DNA from: Bifidobacterium saimiriisciurei
GTDB lineage: Bacteria > Actinomycetota > Actinomycetes > Actinomycetales > Bifidobacteriaceae
DNA: 64,000 nt
Assembly (NCBI RefSeq): GCF_010667655.1
Contig: NZ_WHZU01000008.1
Coordinates: forward strand, 62,001 to 126,000
Direction of reading: 5' to 3'
Shown here one piece after another: positions 1 to 8,622 of the stretch. The notes beneath the pieces are model-generated. The model worked only from the letters and a program-made list of their open reading frames with translations, made no database searches and was not told the origin of the DNA. The first letter of the stretch is position 1; every line of letters begins with the position of its first letter. The translations under genes and the position numbers were made by a program.

Positions 1-422
1 CGGGAGGAACGTTCGTTATAGGCCTCGACCACGCCGACGCCGCCGTTGAGGCAGAGGCTCAGGTACGCGCCCATGACGACCGCGCCGAGGATCTGGTTCG
101 CGCCGACGAGCGGCAGGAACACCCACTGGAACAGCGGTCCGAGGAACAGGATGCAGAGGATGACGAAGTAGAACAGCCCCTTCTTCAGGCCGAGGCGATC
201 CTGGATCGGGCCGAAGATCGGCTGGAGGATCAGCGCGCCGAACGACATGATGGAGAACACCAGTCCGGAGGTGGTGGTGTCCATGCCGGCGGGGCCCTTG
301 AGCCAATACGGCAGGAAGGTGAAGATGAGCTGCCAGACGGCGAAGTAGAAGAAGTAGAGTCCGCCGAAGTTCCAGAAGATGCCGCGCTTGAGCGACTGCA
401 CGAGCGAGTTTTCCTGTGCCAT
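1..422 (-). CDS. LacY-type oligosaccharide:H+ symporter (MFS), N-terminal part
   Basis: This is the first ~140 residues of a major facilitator permease; the rest lies outside the window. The protein begins MAQENSLVQSLKRG and the visible part contains about four hydrophobic helices, with the loop DRLGLKKG between helices 2 and 3 that is typical of the LacY/RafB sugar-proton symporter family. It would import a di- or oligosaccharide across the cytoplasmic membrane. It lies 98 bases downstream of the GH43 glycosidase gene on the same strand, so the two probably form an operon and the substrate may be an arabinose-containing oligosaccharide; that is an inference from position. The start at 422 is the first ATG after a purine-rich AAGGAATCGAG stretch also found before the GH43 start. 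Confidence 0.85.
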   Translation of the reverse strand, partial: MAQENSLVQSLKRGIFWNFGGLYFFYFAVWQLIFTFLPYWLKGPAGMDTTTSGLVFSIMSFGALILQPIFGPIQDRLGLKKGLFYFVILCILFLGPLFQWVFLPLVGANQILGAVVMGAYLSLCLNGGVGVVEAYNERSS

Positions 423-520
423 GTTTACTCGATTCCTTGATATGACCGATACCGATATGAGTGATCGTTATGCGGATATTGCGAACAGTTGGGTCGGGAT
501 TGGAGGTCCGCGCTTCCCGA

Positions 521-1546
521 TTACAGCGATTCGTCCACGTCGAGACGGCCGTCCGGAGGCAGCACGTCCGTGGTGGCGGGCGTGAAGCGGGTGGCCATCT
601 GCGGGGTGCCGAAACGCGGGGTGCCGTCCTCGGCCCATTCGATGAGGCCCATGTAGGCGTGGCGGTTCGGGTCGAACAGCGGGTCGCCGAGGATCTCCAC
701 GTAGTTGCGGCAGTGGTAGATAAGTACGTCGCGGCCGTCTTCGGTCTCGGTGAACGAGTTGTGGCCGGGGCCGAACTGACGCACGGTCTCGTCGGACGCG
801 AACACCGGCTCGGGGGACTTCGTCCAGCTGGCCGGGTCGAGCAGGTCGGCGTCGGCGCTGGCGGTGAGCATGCCCATCGCGTATTCGGGACCGGTGCCGG
901 AGGCGGAGAACGTGACGAAGATCCTGTCGTCATGCTTCAGGACGGCGGGGCCTTCCTCCACGATGAAGCGGATCTTCTCCCAGTCGAGCTCGGGCTTGGA
1001 GAGCATCACCGGCTCGGTTTCGAGCGTCCACGGGTTGGCCATGCGGGCGATGTACAGGTTGGAGTGGCCTTCGATGGCCAGGTCCTGCTGCGCCCAGATG
1101 AGGTACTGGCGACCGTCGGTGTGCACGAACGTGGTGGCGTCAAGCGCAAAGGTGTCCATGCCGGTGTCGACCTTCCCCCGCTCCGTCCACGTGCCGGCGA
1201 TCGGGTCGGCGTCGTCGCAGGTGAGGCAGAAGACACGGTGCTGGAAGGTGTCGGCCTTCTGGTCGATTTCGGTGGTGTGCGCGGCGGCGAAGTAGATGAC
1301 CCACTGGCCGTTGACACGATGGATTTCCGGCGCCCAGATGAGTTCGCTCATCTCGCCGCTGCCGCTTTCGTGCTTGCGCCAGATGGTGTGCTCCTCGGCC
1401 GCCTGCAGCTCGGAGAGCCTGTCGGCGCGACGCAGCGTGATGCGGTCGTACACGGGGTACGAACCGGTGAACAGATAGCCGTCGTCGGTTCGCAGCACGT
1501 ATGGGTCCGCGCGCTGCAGAACGATCGGATTCGGCAGCAATGCCAT
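521..1546 (-). CDS. GH43 family glycosidase, probable alpha-L-arabinofuranosidase
   Basis: A 341-residue cytoplasmic five-bladed beta-propeller hydrolase of family GH43, with no signal peptide. The expected catalytic landmarks are visible: an Asp in RADPYV near the N-terminus (general base), WAPEIH in the first third, and VEEGPAVLK in the middle, whose Glu would be the general acid. The family cleaves arabinose or xylose from plant polysaccharide fragments; the length and motifs fit single-domain exo-acting arabinofuranosidases, but the exact linkage cannot be read from the sequence. The open frame extends further upstream, but the start at 1546 is chosen because AGGAAGC precedes it and MALLPNPIVLQRADP is the normal family N-terminus. 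The adjacent symporter gene suggests uptake first, cleavage inside. Confidence 0.87.
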   Translation of the reverse strand: MALLPNPIVLQRADPYVLRTDDGYLFTGSYPVYDRITLRRADRLSELQAAEEHTIWRKHESGSGEMSELIWAPEIHRVNGQWVIYFAAAHTTEIDQKADTFQHRVFCLTCDDADPIAGTWTERGKVDTGMDTFALDATTFVHTDGRQYLIWAQQDLAIEGHSNLYIARMANPWTLETEPVMLSKPELDWEKIRFIVEEGPAVLKHDDRIFVTFSASGTGPEYAMGMLTASADADLLDPASWTKSPEPVFASDETVRQFGPGHNSFTETEDGRDVLIYHCRNYVEILGDPLFDPNRHAYMGLIEWAEDGTPRFGTPQMATRFTPATTDVLPPDGRLDVDESL

Positions 1547-1778
1547 GCTTCCTCGATTCCTTGATTTTTCCTCGCCTTCGGGTGCCGGCTTTGGCATGCG
1601 TTGCGTCATGCCCGGTCCCCTCTTCGGGTCCCGGCGCCTGCCGCCGCCATCCGGAGCCATTGCCCGAAAGACATCCGTCGATGTCCGTTTCAGGGATGTG
1701 GATGTGGGTATACAGCGTTGTGTGCGCGGTCTTGAACTCGGCCGTGATTTCAAGACTGTGCACGCTCTCAGTGGTTAC

Positions 1779-1826
1779 AGTATATAGCGTTTGCCAGCTT
1801 TTGCAAAAACTATTGAGAGCGCTAAC
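1779..1826 (-). promoter_or_regulatory. Promoter and LacI-type operator for the GH43-permease operon
   Basis: On the minus strand TTGCAA (1806-1801), a 16-base spacer and TATACT (1784-1779) make a good sigma-70-like promoter. Just upstream of the -35, GTTAGCGCTCTC (1826-1815) has the CG-centred form of LacI-family operators in bifidobacteria. The implied 5' leader is about 225 bases. No LacI gene lies in the window, so the regulator is encoded elsewhere. Confidence 0.6.
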
Positions 1827-1879
1827 TTCTGTCGGCGTGTCACGAGCTGAAACCGTGCACAGTTCTTGAATCAATTCCG

Positions 1880-2293
1880 GGTCTTACGCCAATTCCACAG
1901 GTCCTGATCGAACCGGCACGGCAGGCCCCGCGTACCCGACCAAACCGGCACGGCAGACTCCGCATCCCCGCCCGAACCGATAACAACGGACCCCGCATCC
2001 TTCCCCAACCGCCGCACACAACCAGCCGCCCAAAAAACAACCCGCCGCCCAAAAAACGGAAAAGCGGGTCTGCAGCATCACCAAAATCGGAAAAGTAGAC
2101 CTACAGCATTGCGAGGAATCAATTTTCGGCGCCTATATATACTGTCCGGCCCCACAAACTCCCTAATGAACGGTTTGACCCCACGGTTACCGAACAGTGC
2201 AGACCCGCAAACCCATCGAACATCGCGCGAAACTTGCGTAATAAAGCGACGCGGCACGCACGGGAATCGAACATACGTGCCACAATGGGCGGC
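1880..2293. other. Intergenic region with short imperfect tandem repeats
   Basis: About 410 bases with no supported gene, between the divergent GH43 operon and the kinase gene. It contains three imperfect 32-base units beginning AACCGGCACGGC-like at 1911, 1943 and 1975, two copies of GCCGCCCAAAAAAC at 2025 and 2044, and two 30-base-spaced copies of CGGAAAAG...CAGCAT at 2057 and 2087. No convincing promoter for the kinase is visible apart from TATATACT near 2135. Confidence 0.5.
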
Positions 2294-5218
2294 ATGAGTG
2301 ATTTGACTGCGCTGAATCTGGAATCGGGTAGCCTTGTCGGCGGCTATACGCTGATATCCCGCCTTGGCGGGGGCGCCATGGGTTCCGTATGGCGGGTCAA
2401 GGACGACGGCGGCAACATCTACGCCATGAAGATACTGCGCGATTCGCTGAATGAAGACGGCGAATCGGATGGCGCAGCCGAATCCGGCTTCCAGCCCGGC
2501 GCCGAGAACAACGCGGCGACGGCCCGCGAGCGCCTGCGTCGCGAGGCCGCGGCGCTGCGTCGGGTGAATCATCCCGGCGTATGCCAGATCATGGATATGG
2601 AACTTGACGATTCGGTGGCGTTCATCGTCACCGAGCTCATCGAGGGCAAGAACCTTCGCGCCGATGTGGCGGCGAACGGACGGTATGTGGCCGGCGATCT
2701 CGAACGCCTGACCCGCAAGCTCATCGACGCGGTGAGCGCGGTGCACCGGGCGGGCATCATCCACCGCGACATCAAGCCGACGAACGTGATGATCTCGCGC
2801 ACCGGCCCGGTGCTGGTGGACTTCGGCATCGCCATGGGCGAGGGTGAAAGCCACGTGACCCGCACCGGACTGGTGATGGGTACGCCCGGGTTCATCGCGC
2901 CGGAAATCATCGACGGCGCGGAATCCGACGAGCAGACGGATTGGTGGAGCACGGCGGCCGTGCTGGCGTTCGCCGCGACCGGCCAGCCGGTGTTCGGCAC
3001 GACCCCGATGATGGCCGTGCTGGAGCGTGCGGCGACAGGCCATGCGAATCTTGCGGGATTGCCCCCGCGTACGACGGCAGCGTTCCGCAGCGCCTTGGAC
3101 CCCAAGCGCGAGAACCGCTGCACGCCCATGGAACTGTTGCAGGTGATCGAGCAGGATGCATTGACCCCACAGTTGTGGACGGCTGCCGGTGCAGCCGGTT
3201 CCGCCATTGCCGGCGCCGGCATCGCGAATGCCGGAGACCCCGCTGCGAATGCCTCGGCTCCCGCTTCCACTCCCGCCTCGGCGAATACACCCATCAGCGC
3301 GTCGAAGCCTCTTGCCCGGCCACTCGCCGGCACGGGTGCGCCGGTGGCCGCCGACGTGCCTCCGGTGCCGCTGCCGCCTACCGCCGCAGCCGGGAGCATG
3401 CCGACGCCGAACACCGCCGAAACCGGTGACGGGGTGATGCGCCCTTTTGGAAAAAGCTCTTCAGAAACGGCTGACGCCGTTGACGGCGTTGACGCCTCCG
3501 AATTCGACGGCGACCCGAACGCCGGCATCGACAATCCTCGTTCATTGTGGAAGGCATTGGACGAACGTCGCGCGGCCGCGACGCAGGTGATAGACATCGC
3601 CTCCGGCCCGGACGACGACTCGCCTGCGCTCAACACCGTGCTGGACAAGCCGGTCACGCTTGCCGGTCAGACCCGAGACATCCCGACCATGGTCGCCCAT
3701 GCCTTCCCGACACTGTCCGCGCCGACGCTTGGCGCCCCAACGGCAGCCGCAGCAACGTCGGCAGCCGCAGCACCATCGGCGGCCGCGACGCAGGTGCTGC
3801 CCGCTCCCCCCTCGCCGGCCGAAGCGCCGACGGCGGCGATGCCTGCAGCCGACCTCGCCACCGAGACGTTGCCACAACCGTCACAGCCATCAGCGACGCC
3901 ACAGCCGTACGAAGCACAACCGTATGCACCGCAGCCGCCACAGCCCGCCGTGGCCATCCGTCCGGTCGGGAGGGAGCCACGCACGCTTTCCGGCGCCGCT
4001 ACACAGCAACCGAACAGCCCCTCGTTTGGCCGCGTGGTGGAATCGCACCCGACAACGCCTGACGCATTCAACGCGGCCGGCATGCCTGACACCGGCATGC
4101 CCAACGTGGCCGACGCCGGCGCCGCAGACGCCGAAACGACGGCCATGTCGTTCGATCCGGAGGCCACCGCCGTATTGACGCCTTCCGGAGAGATGCCCCG
4201 CGTCAGCAGCTCCACGCCCAACGGCCCCGACATGCCGGACGCCACACAACCGCCGTATCCACAGCAGATCCAGCAACAACCGGCCCGGCAGCCGCAGCAG
4301 CGGCCCCAGCCGCGCGTCGCCTCCAACGACCCGCTTATCGGCGACCCGATCGACGAACCGCCCATCGACGGCGTACCCGACATCACCGCGCCTCCGATTC
4401 CGCCGACCCCCGAGCCGCAGCAGCCCGTCATGCAGCCGGCCCAGCCGATGAGCCCATATGAATACGTGGCCGCCATGACCTCGTGGCTCATCCCCCGCGG
4501 CCGCATGCTCCTGTGCCTGCTCGCCGTGCCGCTGTGCCTGTTCGCCGCGGCCGCCCCGACCGGCGGACTGATCGTGGCCGTGGCCACGCTGTGGCTGCTG
4601 ACCACGGCCGGTCTGTCCTGCCAGTCGCAGCTCAACCGCGAATCCAGGCGTGGCGGCATGCGCAAAGGCACCGACAGCGCCCTGATCGTCGGCTCCCTGC
4701 CGTGGCATCTCATCAAGGGTCTGGCGCTCACCCTCGCGCCCATCGCCCTGATGGCCGCATTGTTCATGGCGCTCGCCGCGTTCCTCGCCGTCGCACTCGG
4801 CCTGCCGCAGGCAACGGCCGCCATCGAGGTATTCGGACTGCCGATTCGCATTCCCGTGGTGGCCGGCCGGCCGCTGTCGTCGTCGGGCATGATCCTGGCC
4901 GTCTGCATGGCGACCGGCTGGTTCACCGCCGCGCTCGGTCCGTATTCAAGGCTCGCCCGGCTCGGTGCCGGCATCATGCGCGGCACGTTCGGATCCCCCC
5001 GCAACGCCCACGACGCCGACATCCACGATGGCGACATCAACGACTATCCGCAGTACCGGCAGCCGGATGACGACGAGGCGCAGGGCGAGGCCCAGGAGGC
5101 GCAACGCCGCAGCTGGACGCTCACCATAATATGGACGATTCTCATCCTCGCCGGTCTGGCTCTGCTCATCACCGGCGACAGCATCGACTGGTCGCCCCTG
5201 CTGCTGACGAACGAGTAG
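2294..5218 (+). CDS. Ser/Thr protein kinase with C-terminal membrane domain
   Basis: A 974-residue Hanks-type protein kinase. The kinase domain spans roughly residues 15-290: glycine loop GGGAMGSV, the ATP lysine in YAMKIL, catalytic loop HRDIKPTN (Asp159), metal-binding DFG (Asp176) and an APE-like APEI. A very long Ala/Pro/Gln-rich linker (~residues 300-730) follows, then four hydrophobic segments in the last 240 residues. Unlike PknB, there are no PASTA repeats, so an external ligand-binding role is not indicated. Substrates are unknown. The ATG at 2294 is preferred because the sequence after it matches kinase N-termini; an ATG nine bases earlier and a longer frame from 2234 are alternatives. 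The gene stands alone, followed by the DsbA-like gene 181 bases on. Confidence 0.85.
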   Translation: MSDLTALNLESGSLVGGYTLISRLGGGAMGSVWRVKDDGGNIYAMKILRDSLNEDGESDGAAESGFQPGAENNAATARERLRREAAALRRVNHPGVCQIMDMELDDSVAFIVTELIEGKNLRADVAANGRYVAGDLERLTRKLIDAVSAVHRAGIIHRDIKPTNVMISRTGPVLVDFGIAMGEGESHVTRTGLVMGTPGFIAPEIIDGAESDEQTDWWSTAAVLAFAATGQPVFGTTPMMAVLERAATGHANLAGLPPRTTAAFRSALDPKRENRCTPMELLQVIEQDALTPQLWTAAGAAGSAIAGAGIANAGDPAANASAPASTPASANTPISASKPLARPLAGTGAPVAADVPPVPLPPTAAAGSMPTPNTAETGDGVMRPFGKSSSETADAVDGVDASEFDGDPNAGIDNPRSLWKALDERRAAATQVIDIASGPDDDSPALNTVLDKPVTLAGQTRDIPTMVAHAFPTLSAPTLGAPTAAAATSAAAAPSAAATQVLPAPPSPAEAPTAAMPAADLATETLPQPSQPSATPQPYEAQPYAPQPPQPAVAIRPVGREPRTLSGAATQQPNSPSFGRVVESHPTTPDAFNAAGMPDTGMPNVADAGAADAETTAMSFDPEATAVLTPSGEMPRVSSSTPNGPDMPDATQPPYPQQIQQQPARQPQQRPQPRVASNDPLIGDPIDEPPIDGVPDITAPPIPPTPEPQQPVMQPAQPMSPYEYVAAMTSWLIPRGRMLLCLLAVPLCLFAAAAPTGGLIVAVATLWLLTTAGLSCQSQLNRESRRGGMRKGTDSALIVGSLPWHLIKGLALTLAPIALMAALFMALAAFLAVALGLPQATAAIEVFGLPIRIPVVAGRPLSSSGMILAVCMATGWFTAALGPYSRLARLGAGIMRGTFGSPRNAHDADIHDGDINDYPQYRQPDDDEAQGEAQEAQRRSWTLTIIWTILILAGLALLITGDSIDWSPLLLTNE

Positions 5219-5399
5219 ACCACCCTGGAACCGTCCGCCCTATAACCGCGGCTTATCGCCGGACGCGTCGAAAACCTATGAGGGGCACAGTTCACGAGTC
5301 GTGAATCATCACCGTTTATTTACCTCCCGACGCTAAACTTTCGATTCGTAATCGAGCTGTCGCGCATCGTTCGCGACGTCATGAGGAGATCACCCGCAC

Positions 5400-6344
5400 A
5401 TGGCCAAGACCACCAAGAAACCCACGAACCGCAAGGCGAGGCAGGCCGCCGAGGCGGCAGCCGCCAAGGCGCGCGCCGAGCAGGCGCAGCGCGACCGCCG
5501 CAACCAGACCATCATCGGCGCAGTCGTCGTCGCCGTCGTCATCGCCCTGATAGCGGTCATCGGCTTCAACATCTGGAAGGCCAACCATCCCACGCAGGAT
5601 GCCGGCGAGCTCAACGACGCCTGGTCGCAGGTCGAGGCGGCCTCGCCGAAGCCGGCGAACACCACCGAGAAGGGCGGCTTCGTCATTTCGAAGAACGGTC
5701 TGAACAAGCCGGTCAAGGGCGTCCCCACCGTGGCCGTGTACATGGACTTCATGTGCCCCGGCTGCGGCGCCATGGAACGCGCGCTCGGCGACACGTATTC
5801 GCAGCTGGTCGATGCCGGCCAGATCAACATCGAGATTCATCCGATGAGCTTCATGGACCGTTACTCCACCGATGAATACTCCACGCGTGCCGCCAACGCG
5901 GCCATCGAGATCGCCGAGAAGGAGCCGGAGCATCTGCTGAAGTTCATCACGCTCATGTACGCCGAGGACTTCCAGCCGAGCGAAAGCGACTACAGTCCGG
6001 TCTCCAACGCGCAGATCAAGCAGCAGGCCATCGACGCCGGCGTGAGCGAATCCGTCGCCGCCTCGGCCACCGACGGCAAGCATGTGTATGGCGACTGGCT
6101 GAAGGCCATCAGCAAGTACACGCCGCTGCGTCAGGAGCTGTGGAACGTCGAAGGCCAGCTCAAGGGCCAGATGAGCACGCCGACGATCACCGTCAACGGC
6201 CAGTACTGGAACCGCAACTCCATCCCGTCCGACACCGACCAGCGCACCGCGTTCCTCAAGGCCATCGGCCTCGACGCGAACGCCGTGGGCAAGGAGGGCA
6301 AGCTCCCGTCGGTCGGCACCGACAAGGGCCCGCTCTACCCGTGA
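5400..6344 (+). CDS. Membrane-anchored DsbA-family thiol-disulfide oxidoreductase
   Basis: A 314-residue protein with a positively charged cytoplasmic start rich in Ala/Lys/Arg, one membrane helix at about residues 38-60, and an extracytoplasmic thioredoxin-fold domain. The active-site motif CPGC is at residues 119-122, and the region ending GQMSTPTITVNGQYW carries the cis-proline loop (TPT). It should form or isomerise disulfides in exported proteins, as other actinobacterial DsbA/MSMEG-type proteins do. ATG 5400 is supported by AGGAGA about 12 bases upstream. It is a single-gene unit, with a hairpin 40 bases after the stop. Confidence 0.88.
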   Translation: MAKTTKKPTNRKARQAAEAAAAKARAEQAQRDRRNQTIIGAVVVAVVIALIAVIGFNIWKANHPTQDAGELNDAWSQVEAASPKPANTTEKGGFVISKNGLNKPVKGVPTVAVYMDFMCPGCGAMERALGDTYSQLVDAGQINIEIHPMSFMDRYSTDEYSTRAANAAIEIAEKEPEHLLKFITLMYAEDFQPSESDYSPVSNAQIKQQAIDAGVSESVAASATDGKHVYGDWLKAISKYTPLRQELWNVEGQLKGQMSTPTITVNGQYWNRNSIPSDTDQRTAFLKAIGLDANAVGKEGKLPSVGTDKGPLYP

Positions 6345-6384
6345 TGTCCAATCCCCGCCTGACGGACTGAACCCGCAAGACCCG

Positions 6385-6428
6385 ATGGACCCGCAAATCC
6401 CTCCTCGTCGATGGATTTGCGGGTCCAT
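6385..6428. terminator. Hairpin after the DsbA-like gene
   Basis: Perfect inverted repeat ATGGACCCGCAAATCC (6385-6400) and its complement (6413-6428) with a 12-base loop, 41 bases after the stop codon. There is no long T run, so termination strength is uncertain. Confidence 0.6.
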
Positions 6429-6573
6429 GCATTTCCAACCGCGCCCCGATAATCCCTCAATCCCTGCGGCGGCAAGGCCAACGGACCGTCGAAGATGACA
6501 ATATTCCCGCGTTTGGTTATACTTGCCTTCGTTCGATATCGTCGGACGGCATCGTCGCGACGGTCATGAACAT

Positions 6574-6647
6574 GCCTCCTTAGCTCAGATGGCCAGAGCG
6601 GCCGCCTTGTAAGCGGCAGGTCGTCGGTTCGATCCCGACAGGAGGCT
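6574..6647 (+). tRNA. tRNA-Thr (anticodon TGT)
   Basis: A 74-base cloverleaf: acceptor GCCTCCT (6574-6580) pairs with AGGAGGC (6640-6646), D arm with TAGCTCAGA, anticodon stem GCCGC/GCGGC around CTTGTAA (anticodon TGT), and T arm GTCGG-TTCGATC-CCGAC. The discriminator base is T and CCA is not encoded. TATACT about 50 bases upstream could be its -10 element. Confidence 0.95.
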
Positions 6648-6690
6648 CCCGATAACCGAACTCTCATAATTGAAGAAGAACACCCTATGC

Positions 6691-6966
6691 GGGGGTTGTC
6701 ACGACGCCATAGACGACACACGTCGTGATAAGATTTCCCCGCGAGAGTAGTATGGTTTGTGAGATACATCTCATAAGCGCATATGCGTGCGTGGCGTACG
6801 CACGTTGGGGATACAAGACTTACCGCGAGTAAGGACTCAGGAGCTTCCCCCATCAATACAGCTTCTGAGATATGGGACGGAGCATCCCCCAACCCGCTCC
6901 GTCCACGAGCGAGGGGCCGGATTCATCCCCCTTCTAAAACCGGCTCCTCGCTCTCTTTCTTTTTTC
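6691..6966 (+). ncRNA. Structured leader RNA with intrinsic terminator upstream of rpfB (candidate riboswitch or attenuator)
   Basis: Between tRNA-Thr and rpfB lie ~440 bases without a gene but with a chain of hairpins: TCACGACG 6699-6706 with 6721-6728; CGTGCGT 6786-6792 with 6798-6804; CTTAC 6819-6823 with 6829-6833; CTCAGGAGC 6836-6844 with 6861-6869; GGACGGAGC 6875-6883 with 6896-6904. Last comes a 14-base stem (6907-6920 with 6940-6953, one G-U pair) followed by the T-rich tract TCTTTCTTTTTT. That is a textbook terminator 126 bases ahead of the rpfB start. It can be read as a leader controlling rpfB-rsmA-ispE, or as a free-standing small RNA; TTGACA at 6973 could start a second promoter for rpfB. 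No known riboswitch class was recognised by eye. Confidence 0.6.
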
Positions 6967-7091
6967 GACGCCTTGACAACCACGCCTGCAAATGTGCGAA
7001 TTTGGCGGCATACGGACCGCGAACCGCCGTCGTCAAGGCCGGCATCATACAATTGATTCCGTATGTTCAAGCGGTTTTTGGGAGGATTTTG

Positions 7092-8618
7092 ATGGCACGT
7101 CGATGGACTCCACAACGATTTCTGGCGCTTCGTCGTATTCGTGTGGTGGCATGCGCCGTTATCGTGACCGTGGCATGCGTACTGGCGTTCTTCGTCACCA
7201 CACGCAAGACGGTGACGCTGGACATCAACGGCAAGACCACCACGGTGCAGACGAACGCGATGAGCGTCAACCGTCTGCTTCAGGAGCAGAACATCGCCGT
7301 GAAGACGCACGACATCGTCAGGTCCACGTCCGGCGACATGCTGAGCGACCACGCGGTCGTCACCATGCAGAGCGCATATCAGGCCACCATCAACATCGAG
7401 GGCCAGGACGTGCCGTTCTGGACGGTCGCGACGAGCGCCGACCAGCTGCTCGGATTCTTCAAGGACAACGAGAAGGCCGCCTCCAAGGTGACCGTCGACA
7501 TCAAGAACGTATACAACCAGCTCACCGGCGGCTTCATCATCAACAAGCAGGGGCCGGTCACCGTGGTCGCCGACGGCAAGTCGAGCGAGGCGCCGAACGG
7601 CAAGCTCACCGCCGCGTCCATCCTTGATTCCAAGGGCATCGTGCTGGGCAAGGAAGACCGCGTGAGCGTGGAGAACACGGGCGGCACCAACACCGTGCTG
7701 CGCGTGCAGCGCGTGACCCACGGCGAGACCACGAAGACCATCGCCGTGCCGTTCGATACGCAGACCATCGTCGATTCCAGCCTCGAACCCGGTGAGACGG
7801 TAGTGCGCCAGGAAGGCCAGGCCGGCGAGAAGAAGGCCACGTATAACACCACGTTCGTGGACGGCAAGGAGGAATCCTCCATCCTCCTCAAGGAGCAGAC
7901 CACGAAGATCGCCATCGACAAGATCGTCGCCGTCGGACCGGAGAAGCCCAAGGAGACGCCGAAGCCGAGCGAAAGCGCCTCCGGCTCGTCCTCGCCGAGC
8001 GACGATTCCAGCAACGGCTCCAACGCCGACTCCTCGAAGAAGCCGAGCGCAAGCTCGAGCGCATCCTCGTCCGCCTCGTCCTCCGCCAAGCCTTCGCAGT
8101 CGGCCACGGCCAAGCCCACGCAGACCGCGAAGCCGACCTCGAAGCCCACCGCCACGGCCAAGCCCACGCAGACGGCCAAGCCGACGTCCAAGCCCACGAC
8201 CGCAAAGCCCACCTCGAAGCCGACGACCGCAAAGCCGACGTCCAAGCCCACCACGTCGAAGCCGAGCACCAACACCGGCAGCAGCAGCTCCGGCAGCGGA
8301 CTGTGGCACCCCTCCGCGGCCGCAGCGCAGACCTACGCCAAGGGCGCCGCCGCACAGCGCGGCTGGACCGGCAGCAACTGGACGAACCTCGTGGCCCTGT
8401 GGAACCGCGAGTCCAGCTGGCAGTGGAACGCCGAGAACCCCTATTCGGGCGCCTACGGCATCCCGCAGTCGCTGCCCGGCAGCAAGATGGCCGCGTTCGG
8501 CGCCAACTGGCGCGACGACGCGTCCATCCAGATCAACTGGGGACTGTCCTACATCGCCCAGCGCTACGGCAGCCCGAACGGCGCCTGGGCCCACTCGCAG
8601 AGCACCGGATGGTACTAA
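7092..8618 (+). CDS. rpfB: Resuscitation-promoting-factor-like cell wall hydrolase (DUF348, G5, transglycosylase domains)
   Basis: A 508-residue exported cell-wall enzyme. Residues ~13-36 form a signal anchor, followed by ubiquitin-like DUF348 repeats (TVTLDINGKTTTV and later copies), a G5 domain at about 215-285 (VPFDTQTIVDSSLEPGETVV), a Ser/Pro/Thr/Lys linker with repeated KPT(S/T)KPT units, and a C-terminal lysozyme-like lytic transglycosylase domain in which Glu440 of WNRESSW is the likely catalytic acid. It would cut peptidoglycan glycan strands during growth. The C-terminal domain resembles bifidobacterial SLT-type domains more than the mycobacterial Rpf domain. GGAGGA five bases before ATG 7092 fixes the start; longer frames upstream run through the leader RNA. 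The rpfB-rsmA-ispE order is conserved in actinobacteria. Confidence 0.88.
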   Translation: MARRWTPQRFLALRRIRVVACAVIVTVACVLAFFVTTRKTVTLDINGKTTTVQTNAMSVNRLLQEQNIAVKTHDIVRSTSGDMLSDHAVVTMQSAYQATINIEGQDVPFWTVATSADQLLGFFKDNEKAASKVTVDIKNVYNQLTGGFIINKQGPVTVVADGKSSEAPNGKLTAASILDSKGIVLGKEDRVSVENTGGTNTVLRVQRVTHGETTKTIAVPFDTQTIVDSSLEPGETVVRQEGQAGEKKATYNTTFVDGKEESSILLKEQTTKIAIDKIVAVGPEKPKETPKPSESASGSSSPSDDSSNGSNADSSKKPSASSSASSSASSSAKPSQSATAKPTQTAKPTSKPTATAKPTQTAKPTSKPTTAKPTSKPTTAKPTSKPTTSKPSTNTGSSSSGSGLWHPSAAAAQTYAKGAAAQRGWTGSNWTNLVALWNRESSWQWNAENPYSGAYGIPQSLPGSKMAAFGANWRDDASIQINWGLSYIAQRYGSPNGAWAHSQSTGWY

Positions 8619-8622
8619 ATCG

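Noticed and set aside
461..1564. Long plus-strand open frame opposite the GH43 gene
   Set aside because: It is a high-GC shadow; the minus-strand protein has clear GH43 motifs.
6648..7091. A c-di-AMP (ydaO-yuaA) riboswitch before rpfB
   Set aside because: The conserved strings of that class could not be found by eye, so the leader is reported without a class.
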